Shown here: positions 43,401 to 56,701 of the stretch, one piece after another
Layout: each line of letters starts with the position of its first letter
Numbering within the stretch: the first letter of the stretch is position 1
Assembly (NCBI RefSeq): GCF_001577835.2
Contig: NC_029516.1
Location: forward strand, 75,399,475 to 75,463,474
Source: Coturnix japonica
Taxonomy: Eukaryota; Chordata; Aves; Galliformes; Phasianidae
Direction: 5' to 3'
DNA length: 64,000 nt
Position numbers and translations under genes: made by a program
The notes under the pieces: generated by a model
What the model was told of the DNA's origin: nothing
Databases searched by the model: none
The model's input: only the letters and a program-made list of their open reading frames with translations

Positions 43401-46400
43401 AAAAGTTGAATAGCCCTCGTGTGCTGGGGAGGAAGGGCTGGAAAACTTGAGAAGCTATAAAGCTGATCTTCCCTCCTTTTGGAGGAGGGATGGAGTAACC
43501 AAGGGGATGGTTTTAAGACCAGGCAGGAATGAAATGAAGTTTTGTCTAAATCAGTGAAGCTCTTCTTAACATCTGTTGGTTCAGAGTGCAAGTTACCATT
43601 TCTTTAGCAGTATTGCTTTCTTTTGGGCCACTAGCCAACAGAAAGCTGTTTGGGAAATGGGTGGCTAGGAGTCTTGGATTTCCATAGGCCCTTCAACTCA
43701 CTTTTATAACAATGTTTTCTCACTCTTGAGAGTACGAGATGGAAATTTGAAAATGAAGATCAGTTGCTGCAGAGCTCAGAGCAGCTCTTTGTTAATCTGG
43801 ATCTGCAGGTTGGTGCTTCTCTCACGCGGCAGTAACCTGGTGCTGCTTGCTTGCACTACCACTTTCTTTGGAGCCCTGTGGCTGGCAGTGAAATGAGTGT
43901 GGTGTGAGGGGCATGTCAGCAGCTCAGACAGGGCCCTGACAGAGGTAGGCAGTGGAAATATGCATACAGAATGGCTGTTTAATAGTAAATGATGTGTATG
44001 TGCCTGTGTAAGATATCCTGCAGGGGGCAGGGGAGGAGGAGTCCCTTTTCCCAGGGTAAGAAAGGAATGGAGGTTGTCTTTCTGCTACAGACATCTTTTT
44101 ACCTCCTTTCAGCTGTAGGTGTTGACTTATGCAGCTCCTTTCTGTGCAGACTCATTTTGCTGCTCTGTGCTGTGCTGGTGCAGTTTTTTGGCTACGTGAT
44201 GACCTGTGTGGGAGAAATGATCTGCTTAGGGAGAGGGACCTGCCAGCACCCCAGCATGAAGCGAGGGGCACAAAAGAGAAGGAACTTACAGATTTTTGTT
44301 CTGAGATGGGAAGTGAGGAGGGTACTTGATGGCTTTAGAATTGCTGTTGCTGAATGAAACCACGATCTTACTCATCTTTTGGCAATTAAAATAGATTTTT
44401 CCTGTTTCTCTGAAGCTCTTGAACCTGCCTGTCCATGTCCTCCATCAATGTCATGTCTGAGCACCTTGGAAACGCTATCACCTCAATCTCCATGGTGCTG
44501 CAGATAGTCTGAAGCTGATGTTTGGAGCTGAAACCAGGAGCAGGGTTAGTGGCGTAGATGAGAGATACCCTGTAGGGTTTGTTTGAACATAAAATTTGCA
44601 CAAGATTAAATGGAGACACAATATTAAATCCACTTGATGAAACACCAGAGCAAGTCAGGATTTGTCCGTATGGTGAACATGCACAAGGCTTGCTAGCATG
44701 TGGTTGCTAGTCTTGGTCATGCCCTGCATGCAGACAAGTTACTGCTTTCTCATTCAGTTAACTGGGAAAAGCCTGTTTTTCACTGAAAAGAGTTAAGGGA
44801 AAACTACAGCTCACTCTACTTGCCCAGACGTTTTGCAATATTTAATGAGACAAGGAGACAATTTTTGCTTCAGCTGAAGATCTGGAAGGCTGTGTAGGGC
44901 TCTCCTTCCCACCCACATCCACTAGTTTTGTAACTGCCTGTGGTGGTTTTAATCCCCAGTTCTCAGAGGAACTCGGTAGCAATTGCCACGTGGTTCAGCA
45001 GCTCTGATGTTGCAGTACTGCTGCAGTCCCTGCAATCTCCTTTGGTGGTTGTCCTCTCCTTTTGCTGTGCAGTTCCCAAATGTAGATGTTGGCAGGTTCA
45101 CAAAAGAATGCTAAAATGGCTGGGCAAGGATGCATCCTCCAGCTCCTTAGCAGAGCAATTGTAAATGCTGTATGTGTAGGAGGGGAATGGACCACAAAGT
45201 GTCCGCTGTGTGCTCTCCCTAAATAGCATCTACCTCTGCTGCTGCTGGAGGCAGACAGGTCTGACATAGCCGCGTGTTTCTCCTGCTCGTGCTGCTCAGC
45301 TTGTGTTGCAGAGCACAGAGCAGGTGTGTACGCTGTGACCTAGAGAGCTGGTTCAAATACTGGCAGTGCAAATAACATTTGTACAGTTTCTTAAGACTGA
45401 CTTTTTCTTGCAAAACATGGTAAGAAAATACTGTTACTTCATCACCCAATCCATTCTATGATTCTGAGATCTTAATTGGAGCAGTGGAGTATCTGATTTC
45501 ATTCCTTCTCTGTTGAAGACATGCTGTAGGTTGTTTTCAACTTGGGAAGTAGACGTTTTTGTGTTTAAAGATTTTAACTGAAATGAAGAATGCTGCTCAG
45601 AGGTTCCTTGGAAAGGGCGCTGAAGTAAAATAGAGCCTGCATCTTATTCCTTGGATATCACAGGGCTTATTTCTTATTACAAACACTGGTTGGTGTCTGA
45701 TTTATTTACTTATTCATTTATGTTTGGAAGTTGAATGACTGAACTCAACTAAGGCCACTTAGTAAGTGGCTGAAAGTGGCACTTAAAATGTAACCTCTAT
45801 AAGGAAAGAAAGGAAGGATAGGTGCATGCAGAATATGATTGCACACATTTCATTTCGTGCTTCAAACGTGTGTGCTGTAACAGAACAAAGCGCCTGTTAC
45901 TGTACTGCGTTTCATGCTCTAATGGCATTTTGCGCCATGCATGAATAGCAATGGGATAGATCTTGGCGATGCTGGAAGCTGAGCTGGGTTCAGCGTGCTT
46001 CGAGCAGCAAGGAAAAGACACTGACAGATGATGCAGTTGTTCATGCTTACAGCATACCTTGCTCCAGAGACTTCTAGTTGTATGCTGAAACCAACATCAG
46101 ACTTCACCGCTGCAGGAATATGCCATGTAGTCAGGTTTGGTTACAGGGGAGCAGATCCGTGCTGCGGGAAGTCCATGGTGCTGCTGTGACTGCTGGGGGG
46201 GTGAGCAGTGTGCTGCCATGGGGCTGGCTCACCTGCTGCTCTTATCTTCAGGTAGGAGACTTTACACGTACAACTCTGGTCAGATCTGATGCTTAGCAAA
46301 GATGGGGTAGGGAAGGACAGCTAACATGTTTAAAAATATCACAGCCGTGAGAAAGATCCTGCTTGTTTTGCTGTAGCTTTGAACAGCTGTGGAAACCAAG

Positions 46401-47966
46401 AATCAGACAGCAGAAATAAGTGCTGTTTCACTTCCAGCAGATAAGAACTGGCTGAGAAAGTGACAAGTGAAAGCTATGCCAGGAGCTGACAACCAGCAGT
46501 GTGCATAGGGTGTGAAGGTGGTGGGCTGTGGGAAGGACAGGGCTGTGTGCCTGCAGCCGTCCCACTATGAGAGCTGGCCTGCATACATTTTGTGCCCCAC
46601 AGCTCGCAGCAGGGGTGGTAGGTGTTGAAGATACAGCAGGAGTAGGAGGACTGTGAGGACGTGAGAGTGTGTGGTAGGGTGAAACGTTCCTCTGGGCCAC
46701 TGTGGTTTTAGGGGTGGCTTTCCTCTTCAGAAGCAAACAAACGTCCCAAACGCTGATACATAAATATTCATGTTTTAGAGGGAAGAAGGGATCTCTGTGT
46801 AGCACTGAGAAAAGCATATAAGCCTTCCCAGCATTCCCTACCGACTGATTTAGGCAGCTTTCCTCTCAGACAGATGGCAACCGAAGATTACCATCAGAGG
46901 TAATTAGCTTTCCTTATGTACAGGCAAGGAAACAAAGGTGCATAAATCAGGGCAGAGAAAGCCAGCACAGGCTGACTGCCCCTAACAGGCTGTTATGTTG
47001 TCGCCTTATAGCACCGCATCACTGTAACTATGACACAGAAACATGTAAATGAACTTGTGTGAAGTATTCTTTAAGAGCCAAGCTCCTGTGTAACAACCAG
47101 CACAGCTGTGCTGTGAACAATTCCAGTTCTGAATTTGTCTTCTTGCCCACATCTTTGCCCTGGGTTCTTATTGTGGACTGGATCTCAGAGTCGTCTAAGG
47201 AAGCATGCAATTAGTGGTACTCCTAATGTTGAAGTCAGATACAGCTACATCAGTGAAAGCTCGTGAGTTTTGAAGAAAATCCTTTTTTACTTCTTATTAT
47301 CTTAAAGAGTGAAGAATGCATTGATATGATCTGATTTTATTCTGAGATGTAGAATTCTTAGTAACTTTGCCCATTCTGCAAACATCAGTAAGATTTCATG
47401 TTCTGCATTACGTGTTCCTTAGTCCTTTGTCTTTCAGCTATGGCATGAGTCTCATAGCTGTGGAAATGCTCAGGTTAAGTACTGTTTGAGAATTGTATTT
47501 GGTAGCTTTTCCTATACACACATTCAAGAAATGAAACAAAGCGCTAAAAGCCCTCAGGCACTCTGCTGCTACCTGTACAACCGTTCTTTGTTAGCTCAAA
47601 AACACTTTATACACACAAAGCACTCTCAGCTATGAAGTTGATGTTTGAGCTTTTCTTACCATGTGTGGCGTTGGAAATGTTTTTGAGCTTTAGTGGTAAG
47701 AAAATGAAGTCGTGTGTAAAGAAAACTCTTGGAAAAAGCACTAATACTTGCAATATTTGAACTTCAATTTCACAGTGTCTCTTTGGATTTAGTTTTTAGT
47801 AGTTAGCAGCTAAAGGGAGTCTTCTGGTTAACATTTGTGACCCAGAGGCAATGTTAATGTATTCATTGTAGTGCTGAACTGAGAGTACTGGAAATGTCAG
47901 GCATTCTTGTTATCAAAGAAGCTGCTGAAACTGTTGGTGTCCCAAAGCTTCCTTACTTCTAACCAG

Positions 47967-48014
47967 GAAGGATCACTGCTATGGGAATCTTCTAAGACCT
48001 GCCAGCAGTGCAGG
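47967..48014 (+). other. Exon-like 48-base unit in ST3GAL6 5' intron
   Basis: Acceptor TTCCTTACTTCTAACCAG and donor GCAGG|GTGAGT, both good, enclose 48 bases. It could be an alternative 5' untranslated exon of ST3GAL6 or chance. Confidence 0.2.
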
Positions 48015-48699
48015 GTGAGTGCTACCACTTGCCTCCATTCCCCTACTCCCTCAATTAACTTAGCATTATGCTTTTCACTGACTTGTTTTGCTACATTCCT
48101 GCTTCTACGTTCTCTGAGCTCTCCATTGGCACACATGCACCACGGCAGACTGACGTGCCAGGTCTGCTGTTGGGGGTAAATACCATTCCCAAAAGCCAGC
48201 TTTTGGTGGTGGGGGTATGCATGGTGTTTGCTGATATTGTTATTTTTAAGCAGCTGAGGCTAGACTGAAAGCTGAGTGGTGAAAAACAGTGACCAGTTTC
48301 CCTGGGGCTATGACTGCATGTATGTTTTGTGCATTATTTTGGTGAAGGTGAAACTTCCACTTTGTATGCTAGCACAAGCATGCTCGCACCTATGCCTATT
48401 TATTCCATGCAAATCTGTAAAAGGTAATCTCCACAAACTGGTAGATTCAGTTGCATGATTCCCAGTCGCTTTTGAGAGAGCTGAGATTAAGTCCCTAGCT
48501 CCAAATCAACCACAGCTGGGTGTTTTGAACATTCTAGGTATTGTTAGAAGACAGGTGAATGTGCATTTATCATACAGATGGTAGAATTCTCTGACTGTTC
48601 CTTCTCTGTCTAAATAGATCATGGCCTCTGGGGATAATCTGGTGATCTGATATGGTTTGTAACTGAACCATCTTGAGACCTGCCTAATTTGGCTATTTC

Positions 48700-48776
48700 C
48701 AGTTTCTTTTCTTTTCTTTTCTTTTCTTTTCTTTTCTTTTCTTTTTTTCTTTTTTTTTTTTTTTTTTTTTTTTTCC
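48700..48776 (+). repeat. (CTTTT)n and poly-T tract
   Basis: Seven or so CTTTT units merging into a run of more than 20 T. Confidence 0.92.
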
Positions 48777-49359
48777 CTTCTACCCCTCCCCACCTTTCTT
48801 ATCTGGGTAACCAAAGGACTATTTGCTTGACCTTGAGCTTCTGATTCTGCAGGCACTTCTGAGCCAACACCACTGGCTGTGAACAAGCAAGTGATGCTGT
48901 GGTGGGGTTTGTCTCTGTTAATTGATTTCTGTTTTCTCAAGCAGTGTGTACTATATGCATGTTTTCTTTTGTCTGTTTGTTCACTTTTGAGGACCTGGAG
49001 AGGCAAAACTAGCCAAAACTATCATGCTTTATATCTTCAGGTCCTAAGCAACAGAAACCTTTTCAGTTTTGCATGTTGAGGTATGTGGAGAAAAGGACTT
49101 GAACTCCAGCCCCGAGTACATGTTGCTAGACTTGTTTGTATTCCAGTCTTTCTGGAAGAAGATCTGAAGAAAAAGGGAAAACATGGGCTGAGAAGGAGAT
49201 GTGTTGGCCCCGCAGAGTGTGGGAGGAGTCTGCATGGCCTCGGACCTCCCATTCCCTTTGTGTTTTGTTCTGTTGGGTACACATTGACAACTAGAATGTG
49301 TGATATATAAATAGGAGTCCATCTGAAGGCTGGCTAAAGCTTTAGGTATTGAATCCAGG

Positions 49360-49585
49360 AGAGTACAACAGGGCTGGGGAAATCATTTTAGAGCCTATTA
49401 GTGATAGGACAAGGGGAATGGCTTTAAACTAAAAGAGGATAAACTGTGAATGCCTTGCCCCTGGATGTGTTCAGGCCCTGGGCAGCCTGATTTGGTGGTT
49501 TGGGTTGTGGCAGAGAGGTTGGAACTGGATCATCTTTAAGTTCCTTTTCAACCCTGGGCCTTTCTATGATCTTTCCATCAAGACT
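49360..49585 (+). mobile_element. CR1 LINE 3' fragment, internally shortened
   Basis: Contains GGGGAATGGCTTTAAACTAAAA, then skips to a degraded CTGGGCAGCCTGATTTGGTG, and finishes with GGTTGGAACTGGATCATCTT and TTTCTATGATC. All are CR1 3' landmarks in the correct order. Confidence 0.88.
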
Positions 49586-50371
49586 GTGTTGCCTTATGTG
49601 TGTTTTATTGTTATTTTCCTATTTGTTGTACTTAGAACTGGATTTATAGCATTTGCTTAGATTGAAGCTTTGAGAGTTGAGGAAGCAGAGCTATCTCTGC
49701 TCAGCTTATATGTGCTTTGGACTTTGAATAGGCTATAGGTTAGCTTTGGACAGAACTCAGAGGTTTTTGTGCTGCACTGGAGCTCTATTGCTGCTGGGCA
49801 CACTTGTCAGTGTTCAGATGCACAGGAAGAGAAGTTTTGGAGAAAGGCCTGTGGAGAAGCAGGACTGGCAAAGTGTATGAAAGTCTGATTCCAGCTTATG
49901 TGTATTTTTTCTTGCAGAAACTAGGCTTGTCCTGCTAGTCCTCATCTAGAGGAATAAACATAGGCAAAGAAGCTGGGACAATGGACTTGGTCTTATTCTT
50001 GATTGTGACTATAGGCCAGGTCTTGAAAATATATGATACTTAGTACCAATTAGATGAGAGTCCGGGAGTAACTGTTTCTCTTCCTCTCCTCCAAAGCCAC
50101 TGGTTGGATTTGGGGTTAAAAGGCAGCCCTGGGAGGATCCACGTTAGCGATATTCAGCTGTGCTGCGGAAGATATGTTGCTTATTGGAATGAACCCTAAG
50201 CCATTCTAGAACATTATGGAATATTGTTTTCTTTCTCAGATGGGATAAAATAATTTGAAAACAGCAAACCAGCTGGCTCTTTAATGCTTTCAGCTTTGAT
50301 TGCATCTACACTGTGCTACAGACATGGATCTATGCTGACCTGTGTGAACTGAGTAAAAATATTAGCTCAGA

Positions 50372-51135
50372 TCACAGAATCACAGAATTATCAAGGTTGG
50401 AAAAGACTTAGAAGATCATCCAGTCCAACCATCACCAATACTTCCCAGTTAAATCATATCCCTCAACACAACATCCAAACATTTCTTGAACACTCCCATG
50501 GTCGGTGACTCCACCACCTCCCTGGGCAGTGCATTCCAATGCCTGACTACCCTGTCCGAGAAGTAAAATTTCCTAATGTCCAGCCTGGAATCTCCCCTGC
50601 TGCAGCTTGAAACCATTCCCTCTAGTTCTATCACTGTCTACATGAGAGAAGAGGCCAACCCCCAGCTCACTACAACCTCCCTTCAGGAAGTTATAGAGAG
50701 CAATGAGGTCTCCCCTGAGCCTCCTCTTCTCCAGGCTGAACAATCCCAGCTCCCTCAGCCACTCCTCGTAAGACCTGTGCTCCAGACTCCTCACCAGCTT
50801 TGTAGCCCTCTTCTGAACGCGTTCCAGGGCCTCAATGTCTTTCTTGCACAGAGGGGCCCAAAACTGGGCACAGTATTCGAGGTGCGGCTGCACCAATACC
50901 GAGTACAGGGGTACAATTACCTCCCTGTTCCTGCTAGTAACACTGTTTTTGATGCAAGCCAGGATGCCATTGGCCTTCTTGGCCACCCGGGCACACTGTC
51001 AGCTCATGTTCAGCCGAGCATCAATCAGTACCCCCAGGTCCGTTTCCTCCACACAATCCTCCAGCCACTCTGCCCCAAGCCTATAGTGCTGCCTGGGGTT
51101 GTTGTGGCCAAAGTGCAGGACTCGGCAAAGGTGTC
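50372..51135 (-). mobile_element. CR1 LINE, well-preserved 0.76 kb 3' portion
   Basis: The minus strand carries a 137-codon open frame starting [20 protein letters not shown] and passing through [39 protein letters not shown] and [20 protein letters not shown]: the ORF2 region between reverse transcriptase and the C-terminus. A frame change near 50575 leads into [20 protein letters not shown] and the 3' tail with its CTGTGATTCTGTGATC-like end. It is the best-preserved CR1 in the window, hence relatively young, and lies antisense to ST3GAL6. Confidence 0.95.
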
Positions 51136-54100
51136 AGACGTCAAGGGTCACCTACCAACCCCACTGTAGTCTCAAGCTGGAGGTAACGTTTTCTATCACT
51201 TAGCAGGGCTAATTAGCTTGTCACGGAGTCATTGCACCAAATGGTGTTACTATTTAAGGGCACATTCAGTGGTAGCTGATGCCTGTGTTCTGTTGTGTTT
51301 CATACATAAGGGTTTTCTGGCAGGATACTCTGGCTTGTGCTTTGCACTGCTGTTTTTCATCTGCAGAGCAGGTACTTGGTCTCAGTGGCAGTGAATTCAA
51401 CATAGTTAGACCCCAAAGTGATACGTCTGTGAACCAACATGCATCACTAATTGCTGTGGTACCTCTGAGCACAGGATCACAGCAGCCTGAGAGGGTCTAA
51501 AAAGCCCCCACACTTGTAATAACTTACCTCAGTCTTATACTTGTGTCGTCTTCTTCTCCAAGAAACCATCCAAAGAGTGAACGCAACCTTTTTTGTTCTC
51601 TGTCCTGTTCCTTTTTGTTGTTTCTGTTCCTATGGCTGCTGCAGGGCATCTAAGAATGCTGCTAAGTGCCCAGGCGGATGGAAGAGGAGTAGACAAGAGC
51701 TGATGTCACTGAAAAGATTGTGGAGAAACAGGAGGGAGGAGCAAGAGCCTGGGCCTTAGTGATAAGTCCAAGAGTGAATCGGGTCATGCGTGCCTTTGGA
51801 GCATTTTGCTGAATTTTTCCTGTTGATAACATAACTTATGGCTTGTGTCTCTTGCATGTGAGACAAAGAGAGGCTGTAAAATCATGAGTTACAGGTCTTG
51901 TCTGGAATGAACAAGGGTTTGTGTTTGGCTGAATCATGCCACCATGCCTGCTTTCTTGTATTTGAAGGTGCTAGTGGGGATTAATTGAGTGAGAGAGGCT
52001 GGAGATGATGGTTTGGACAGGGTGTGGGTCCTGTGTTGTCTTCTGTGTCCGTGAACTATGCCCTTCCCTGGACCTACCTGGAAGGAAGGACTGACTGCCT
52101 GAGACTTCTGGAAGGAAGCCAACCTCTCTCTCTTCCACCAGCTGTCCCACATAAGTCAATGAAGATTGCTGGGTGAGAATACAATAGATGTTTTGACTGG
52201 ACCTGAATTCCTTATCAACACATTTTAGCTGAAGGATGTGCTTGCTTGGGAAATGTGGCTGGCATGTAAGTAGGACTGGAGAATCACGTAAGAGCAAAAA
52301 TGATGCAGAAATCTTGAAGATTTTGAAGAGAAGCAAACTGAAATGGCACTTAACTATGAAAGATACAGCTGAAGTTGCTGTTCCCTGTTGTTTGATCCAG
52401 CTGGCAGGCATGCTTTGGTGAGGAACAAAACTACTTATGTCTGCAGTTAAATGACAAAAATGAAATCAAATGATGAACTTGCTGCTGTCCCTTATAGTAC
52501 AGAGTAGGGCCCACCATTCGTGGGATAATGAAAGAGCAGGGAGGCAAGCACTTAAGCCAATCTATGAGCTCTCGCATGCTGTCCTTAAGCACTATGCAAC
52601 CATAAAGAAGGTCCAAGGTGGGTACAGCTCCAGTCTGCACCTCTCCCAGGTAAAGTCAGCAGAGGCTGTGTTTCAGCCTGTAGTAGCTGGTAAAAAGCAA
52701 AGGTTGACTAAATTTACTGAACTGCTGAATCTATGAAATGTTACTACTTCTGTGCTACTGAATCTACCGGACACCACTGCCCGAGTCCTTAGAGAAGAAA
52801 CCATCTTGCTACTTCTTTCCAGATCTTCTGCTGTTGTTGGAAAATGTAAAGCTTTACAGGAAGCTTCAGAATCCCTCCTTTCTGTGGGAGATCACCATCT
52901 CTTCCCAAAGTAATTGGGATGCTGTGGAAGAAGATACTGAGGTGTCTGAGTTAGTCTAGTACCTTTAAGACTACTGCAGTGCTATTTTATTTTCTGTTAA
53001 GGCATTTCATGGGAAATAAGGGAAATAATAAACAATGCTGCAGATGCTAAGGGCAAGCACTGGAAGAGTAAATGGTGAATAGTGTATAGATGTAGCTGCA
53101 GAAATACATAGATGTGTCATAGTATGCCCACGTTTTGGCAGCTTAACTTGAGAGAAATGATCATGTGAGAACGGTGGCTTGTTTATCGTTCTGCTGTGGG
53201 GCTGTTTCATCACCTGTAAGTGCTGACAAAAAAGGTAACAGTACTGCAGGGCTGGCAATCACAAGTACTTCTTTCTTTTTCTTGTTTCCCCCACGGTCAC
53301 TTTAAATTGCGAGATCCACTCAATGTACGTTTTGAAGCTTGCTGCCCTTCCTCCCCCACAGCTACAAGGGTAGGAATGTGAGGCCTGAGTGAACTGAGAT
53401 TTTCATGCTGTCAGTTAATTGCAGCAGCATAAAGTTAAACTGTCACAAGACTGGGTATGGAGCAAAGACTGTTTTAAGATGAATAGTACTTAATTCAGTA
53501 GCAACCATTTTTTTAGTTAAATATTTGTTAATGGTTTACTTTACTAATCCCCTAGGGCCCTTGGTAAAATAACTGGGATGGATGGCAAAGCTTCCAGCAT
53601 TTTATATTGCTAACAGTTTAGTATTAAGCATGAGAACAAAAAGAAGGCTTTATAGGGGTTATGAAGGAAGGTGATTATAATGTGATCCTGTGGTTGTCTG
53701 ATCAATGAGATGTAGCTGCCTGCATGACTGTCCTTACCCTACAGTCCAACAGTATGGTACCTACATCAACTGTACATGCGACTATACGTAAGATTATGAA
53801 ATACTGGCTCCGGTCAGACAGTGCTTACTGAAGTAGCAGATTAAATACTAGTGTAAATAAGGTTGCACTTCTGGCAAGGATGTTGGTTCCCTGCCTGTGC
53901 CAAGTGGAAGAAAAGGATTTGTCCTTCTTGCTTTACTTAACCGTGGTCAACCTTGACCTAAGGGCACCATGTACTCTGTCAATTATATAGATGTACTTAA
54001 ATCTAGATGTCTAGTTTTGTAATAAGTAAGCTGGAACAAGACTGCATTTTACAACCAAAGCATATCTTTCCAGTTCCCTATTTTCTTGCATCTCTCAGTA

Positions 54101-56601
54101 TGGGAATTTTCTAGTGCAATATTGTGTGTCATATAAGTTTATTTTTCCTTGACTAACTTTCTCTAACAGTCATCTATTTTAAAAAGGGGAAGGGAAAACA
54201 CTGTCACTATTTAAAAATAAACTCATAATTTCTTCAGCAAATAAGGCAATGTTTCTATTTACTAAACCAGTTTAAGAAAGTCTTCACTTAAAAAAGGGTT
54301 TCCTTGATTACAGAGCTGTCTCCTCAGAGCCCTGAGTGAAGCCAGGCATGGGGGGATGGGATGGTGAGGAGGCACTTATGTAATTAAAGACCATTCTGTG
54401 TTCCTAAGAGCTGAGTTAGAAACACCCTTAATGATGCTATGTTTGTGTGCATGTGCCAGAATGAATGTCCTACATAAGACGCTGAAAGTTGTTACAGATT
54501 CCTTATGATCTTGTTTGAAGAACTGTGATGACTTCTTATTTTCACTAATGCTTTGCAGACTCTATCAATATCTTTGTAAATACTTTGCAGGAGAATTTGT
54601 TTTTCCTTCTGCAAATAATACTGATGTGAACAATATTTTTGATGCTGAGTGGTCCTTTACTGGGAAGCTTTGCCTTGTCTTTGTTACATGCAACTTCATC
54701 TCACCTGTCAGCAAGGTTCTCTGTTAATGGAGCTTTATCAGTTTGCACTGAAGTAGGTGAAATCGGAGATACAATCAGTTGAACTGATTGAATTAGGGGG
54801 TAAAATGCAAACTGTTGATTTCTACCTTAGTGGTATATTTTAGCAATTATTTGCAGAGTAGGAATACACAAGGATACCAACAATTATATGGAAAAATACC
54901 CACCAAACAATATAGCAGAACAGTATGTTTTCCAAGTAAATGAGCTATTTGGTGCAGCTAATGAGACTTGACTAAAAAGGTTGAAATGATAATAGCTGCC
55001 TCCTATGGTATTCCATCCAGAAGAGAGCAGGAGAGCCCTAGGGAGTATACTTGAGTTTGATACATTATAGCTTGCTCACTGTATGACTTTGTTACTGGAG
55101 GATGCTGTCATAAAACCTTGTCCCTGACCCTACAATTCAATCTCTGCAAAGGATATAGAAATAAAAAGAAATAATAAGGGAGTTGTTGGCTTTCTGCACT
55201 CACTGCGACAAATGGGTCACTGATAGGTGTTTCTTCAGGGTGGAATCTGTGAGTGGCAGTAGTTTGCTTTTTAACTATTAAATGTATTGCTATAAATCGC
55301 TTTGATTGTTTATACCTCGGGTTTTGTTGTCTTCATGCTCTTAAGTGCAAGCTTAAAATAGCAGCAGCTCTAAATATTCTATGAAGGAATACGGAATTAA
55401 AAAATATTAATAATAAAAAAATTGCCTCTGAAAACCACATGAGAAAGCCAAAGGGTTTGTTTTTGGATAACACAGCAGTATGGTTGTTTGGATATGGCTT
55501 GCTGCTGTTGGAGAGCTGTTTGTTACCTCTGCTTTAAAATAATATAAGTGGACAAGTAGGTGTTTACACATTGTGTGCTCTGAACCTGCTTTCCCTTACT
55601 GTGACAGGGGGAGAGGTCAAAATAATAGAAGGATGTAGCTCTCAAGTAAATTTCCACAGTAATTTGTGGCCAGATTGTCTATTTTGGACTTTCAAGAGGG
55701 TTAAGCTACAACGATTCATTCATAGCTCCTGAAAGGGCAGCTCAGTCTGTTAAGATGTGAGCAATGCAGAACTTTTCCCCTGCGTGTCTGTAGGAGCACA
55801 AGCTTCTGGTATTTCTCTGGTTTTGTTTTGCTAATCTGTGCAATGAGGTGAAAACTTGACTTGAAAAGCAAACACTTTCTCTGCTGTTGCTCCCAAACTT
55901 ACCAGTTCCTAAGTGCTTTATGCTGATTGGGTCCTAACTTCTCTCCTTTGCTTGTACTATGCATAAATGTTGCATTCTTCTTTCATGAAGCAGTGAAGCC
56001 TGGCCTGTGTCAGGAGCTGGAGAATGAGCAGGCAGCTTTGTTGCAGCTTTAAATGACCAAAACCGGATGTTAAGAATATTCAGTAGTCCTTGAGAAGCCA
56101 GCAGCAATTTGTGGCAGATTTATCGGCGTCAGCCTATCTGTATCCTGCAGAGTGTGCGTGCTGGTTTGGCTGTGTAATTATGAAAAAGACAGTGGGTGGG
56201 GTAAGCAGGAAGAATAAAAAAGGTACCTGCAAAGACTATCTTTCTGTCCCATGAGGCTGATTCTTTTGGGATGCCAGTGGGCAAAGTGGAGCTCCATCTC
56301 TGACACACCTCTGGAAGAGCCTGTCTTTCTACACAGTCTTCACAGAGAACCTAAAGCGAGCCTTCCTCAGTATTTGTGTCACTGTGCAGACTAAGTGTGT
56401 GTCTTAGATGCAGAGCAGCATTCAACTAATGTCACTGGGACTCAGTTTGAAAAATCAAATTGAAGTGGTCCCCTGTGAAATTTGTGGTGATGGAGCACGG
56501 CTGTAATAATAGTGGTTTCCTTCCATAGTTGCAAGATGTTTCATGAAAGTTCATTTTGATATTTTAACTTGGATTTAAATATGTTTTCTTTCTTATTTCA
56601 G
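51136..56601 (+). other. ST3GAL6 5' intronic sequence, second part
   Basis: 5.5 kb up to the acceptor of the first coding exon. No repeat family or coding segment was recognised; AT-rich toward the right. Confidence 0.45.
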
Positions 56602-56701
56602 GTCTATCAGTCATGAAACGAATTCTTCTGTTTTTCATCCTGGCTGCTGCTGTTATGTATGGTATACTGCATGGAAATCTGTGGAGAAATAACTTCTACT
56701 G
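56602..56701 (+). CDS. ST3GAL6: ST3GAL6 first coding exon (signal anchor)
   Basis: Acceptor TTCTTATTTCAG, 11 untranslated bases, then ATG at 56613 and 89 coding bases to donor TG|GTATGG (phase 2). It encodes the cytoplasmic tail and transmembrane anchor, residues 1-29 plus two bases of Trp30. Confidence 0.92.

Larger units (their letters stand above)
40136..49359 (+). other. ST3GAL6 5' intronic sequence, first part
   Basis: If the 40135 donor is used, this belongs to the first intron. Nothing coding was recognised. A CR1 3'-tail-like TTCTATGATTCTGAG lies at about 45461, too short to call. An exon-like 48-base unit sits at 47967-48014 and a CTTTT tract at 48700-48776. Confidence 0.4.

Noticed and set aside
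44386-44619. 77-codon minus-strand frame with a polar end (MEDMDRQVQELQRN)
   Set aside because: Briefly looked like a coiled-coil fragment of a retrocopy, but I could not match it to any gene or element and no flanking support exists.
45455-45478. Short CR1 3'-tail-like sequence (CCATTCTATGATTCTGAGAT)
   Set aside because: Too short, and no CR1 body is recognisable beside it.
48506-49006. 166-codon minus-strand frame with a Lys-rich centre
   Set aside because: The Lys/Arg/Glu run is the translation of the (CTTTT)n simple repeat; flanking parts have no homology.
50576-51169. 197-codon plus-strand open frame
   Set aside because: It is the antisense shadow of the CR1 copy at 50372-51135.
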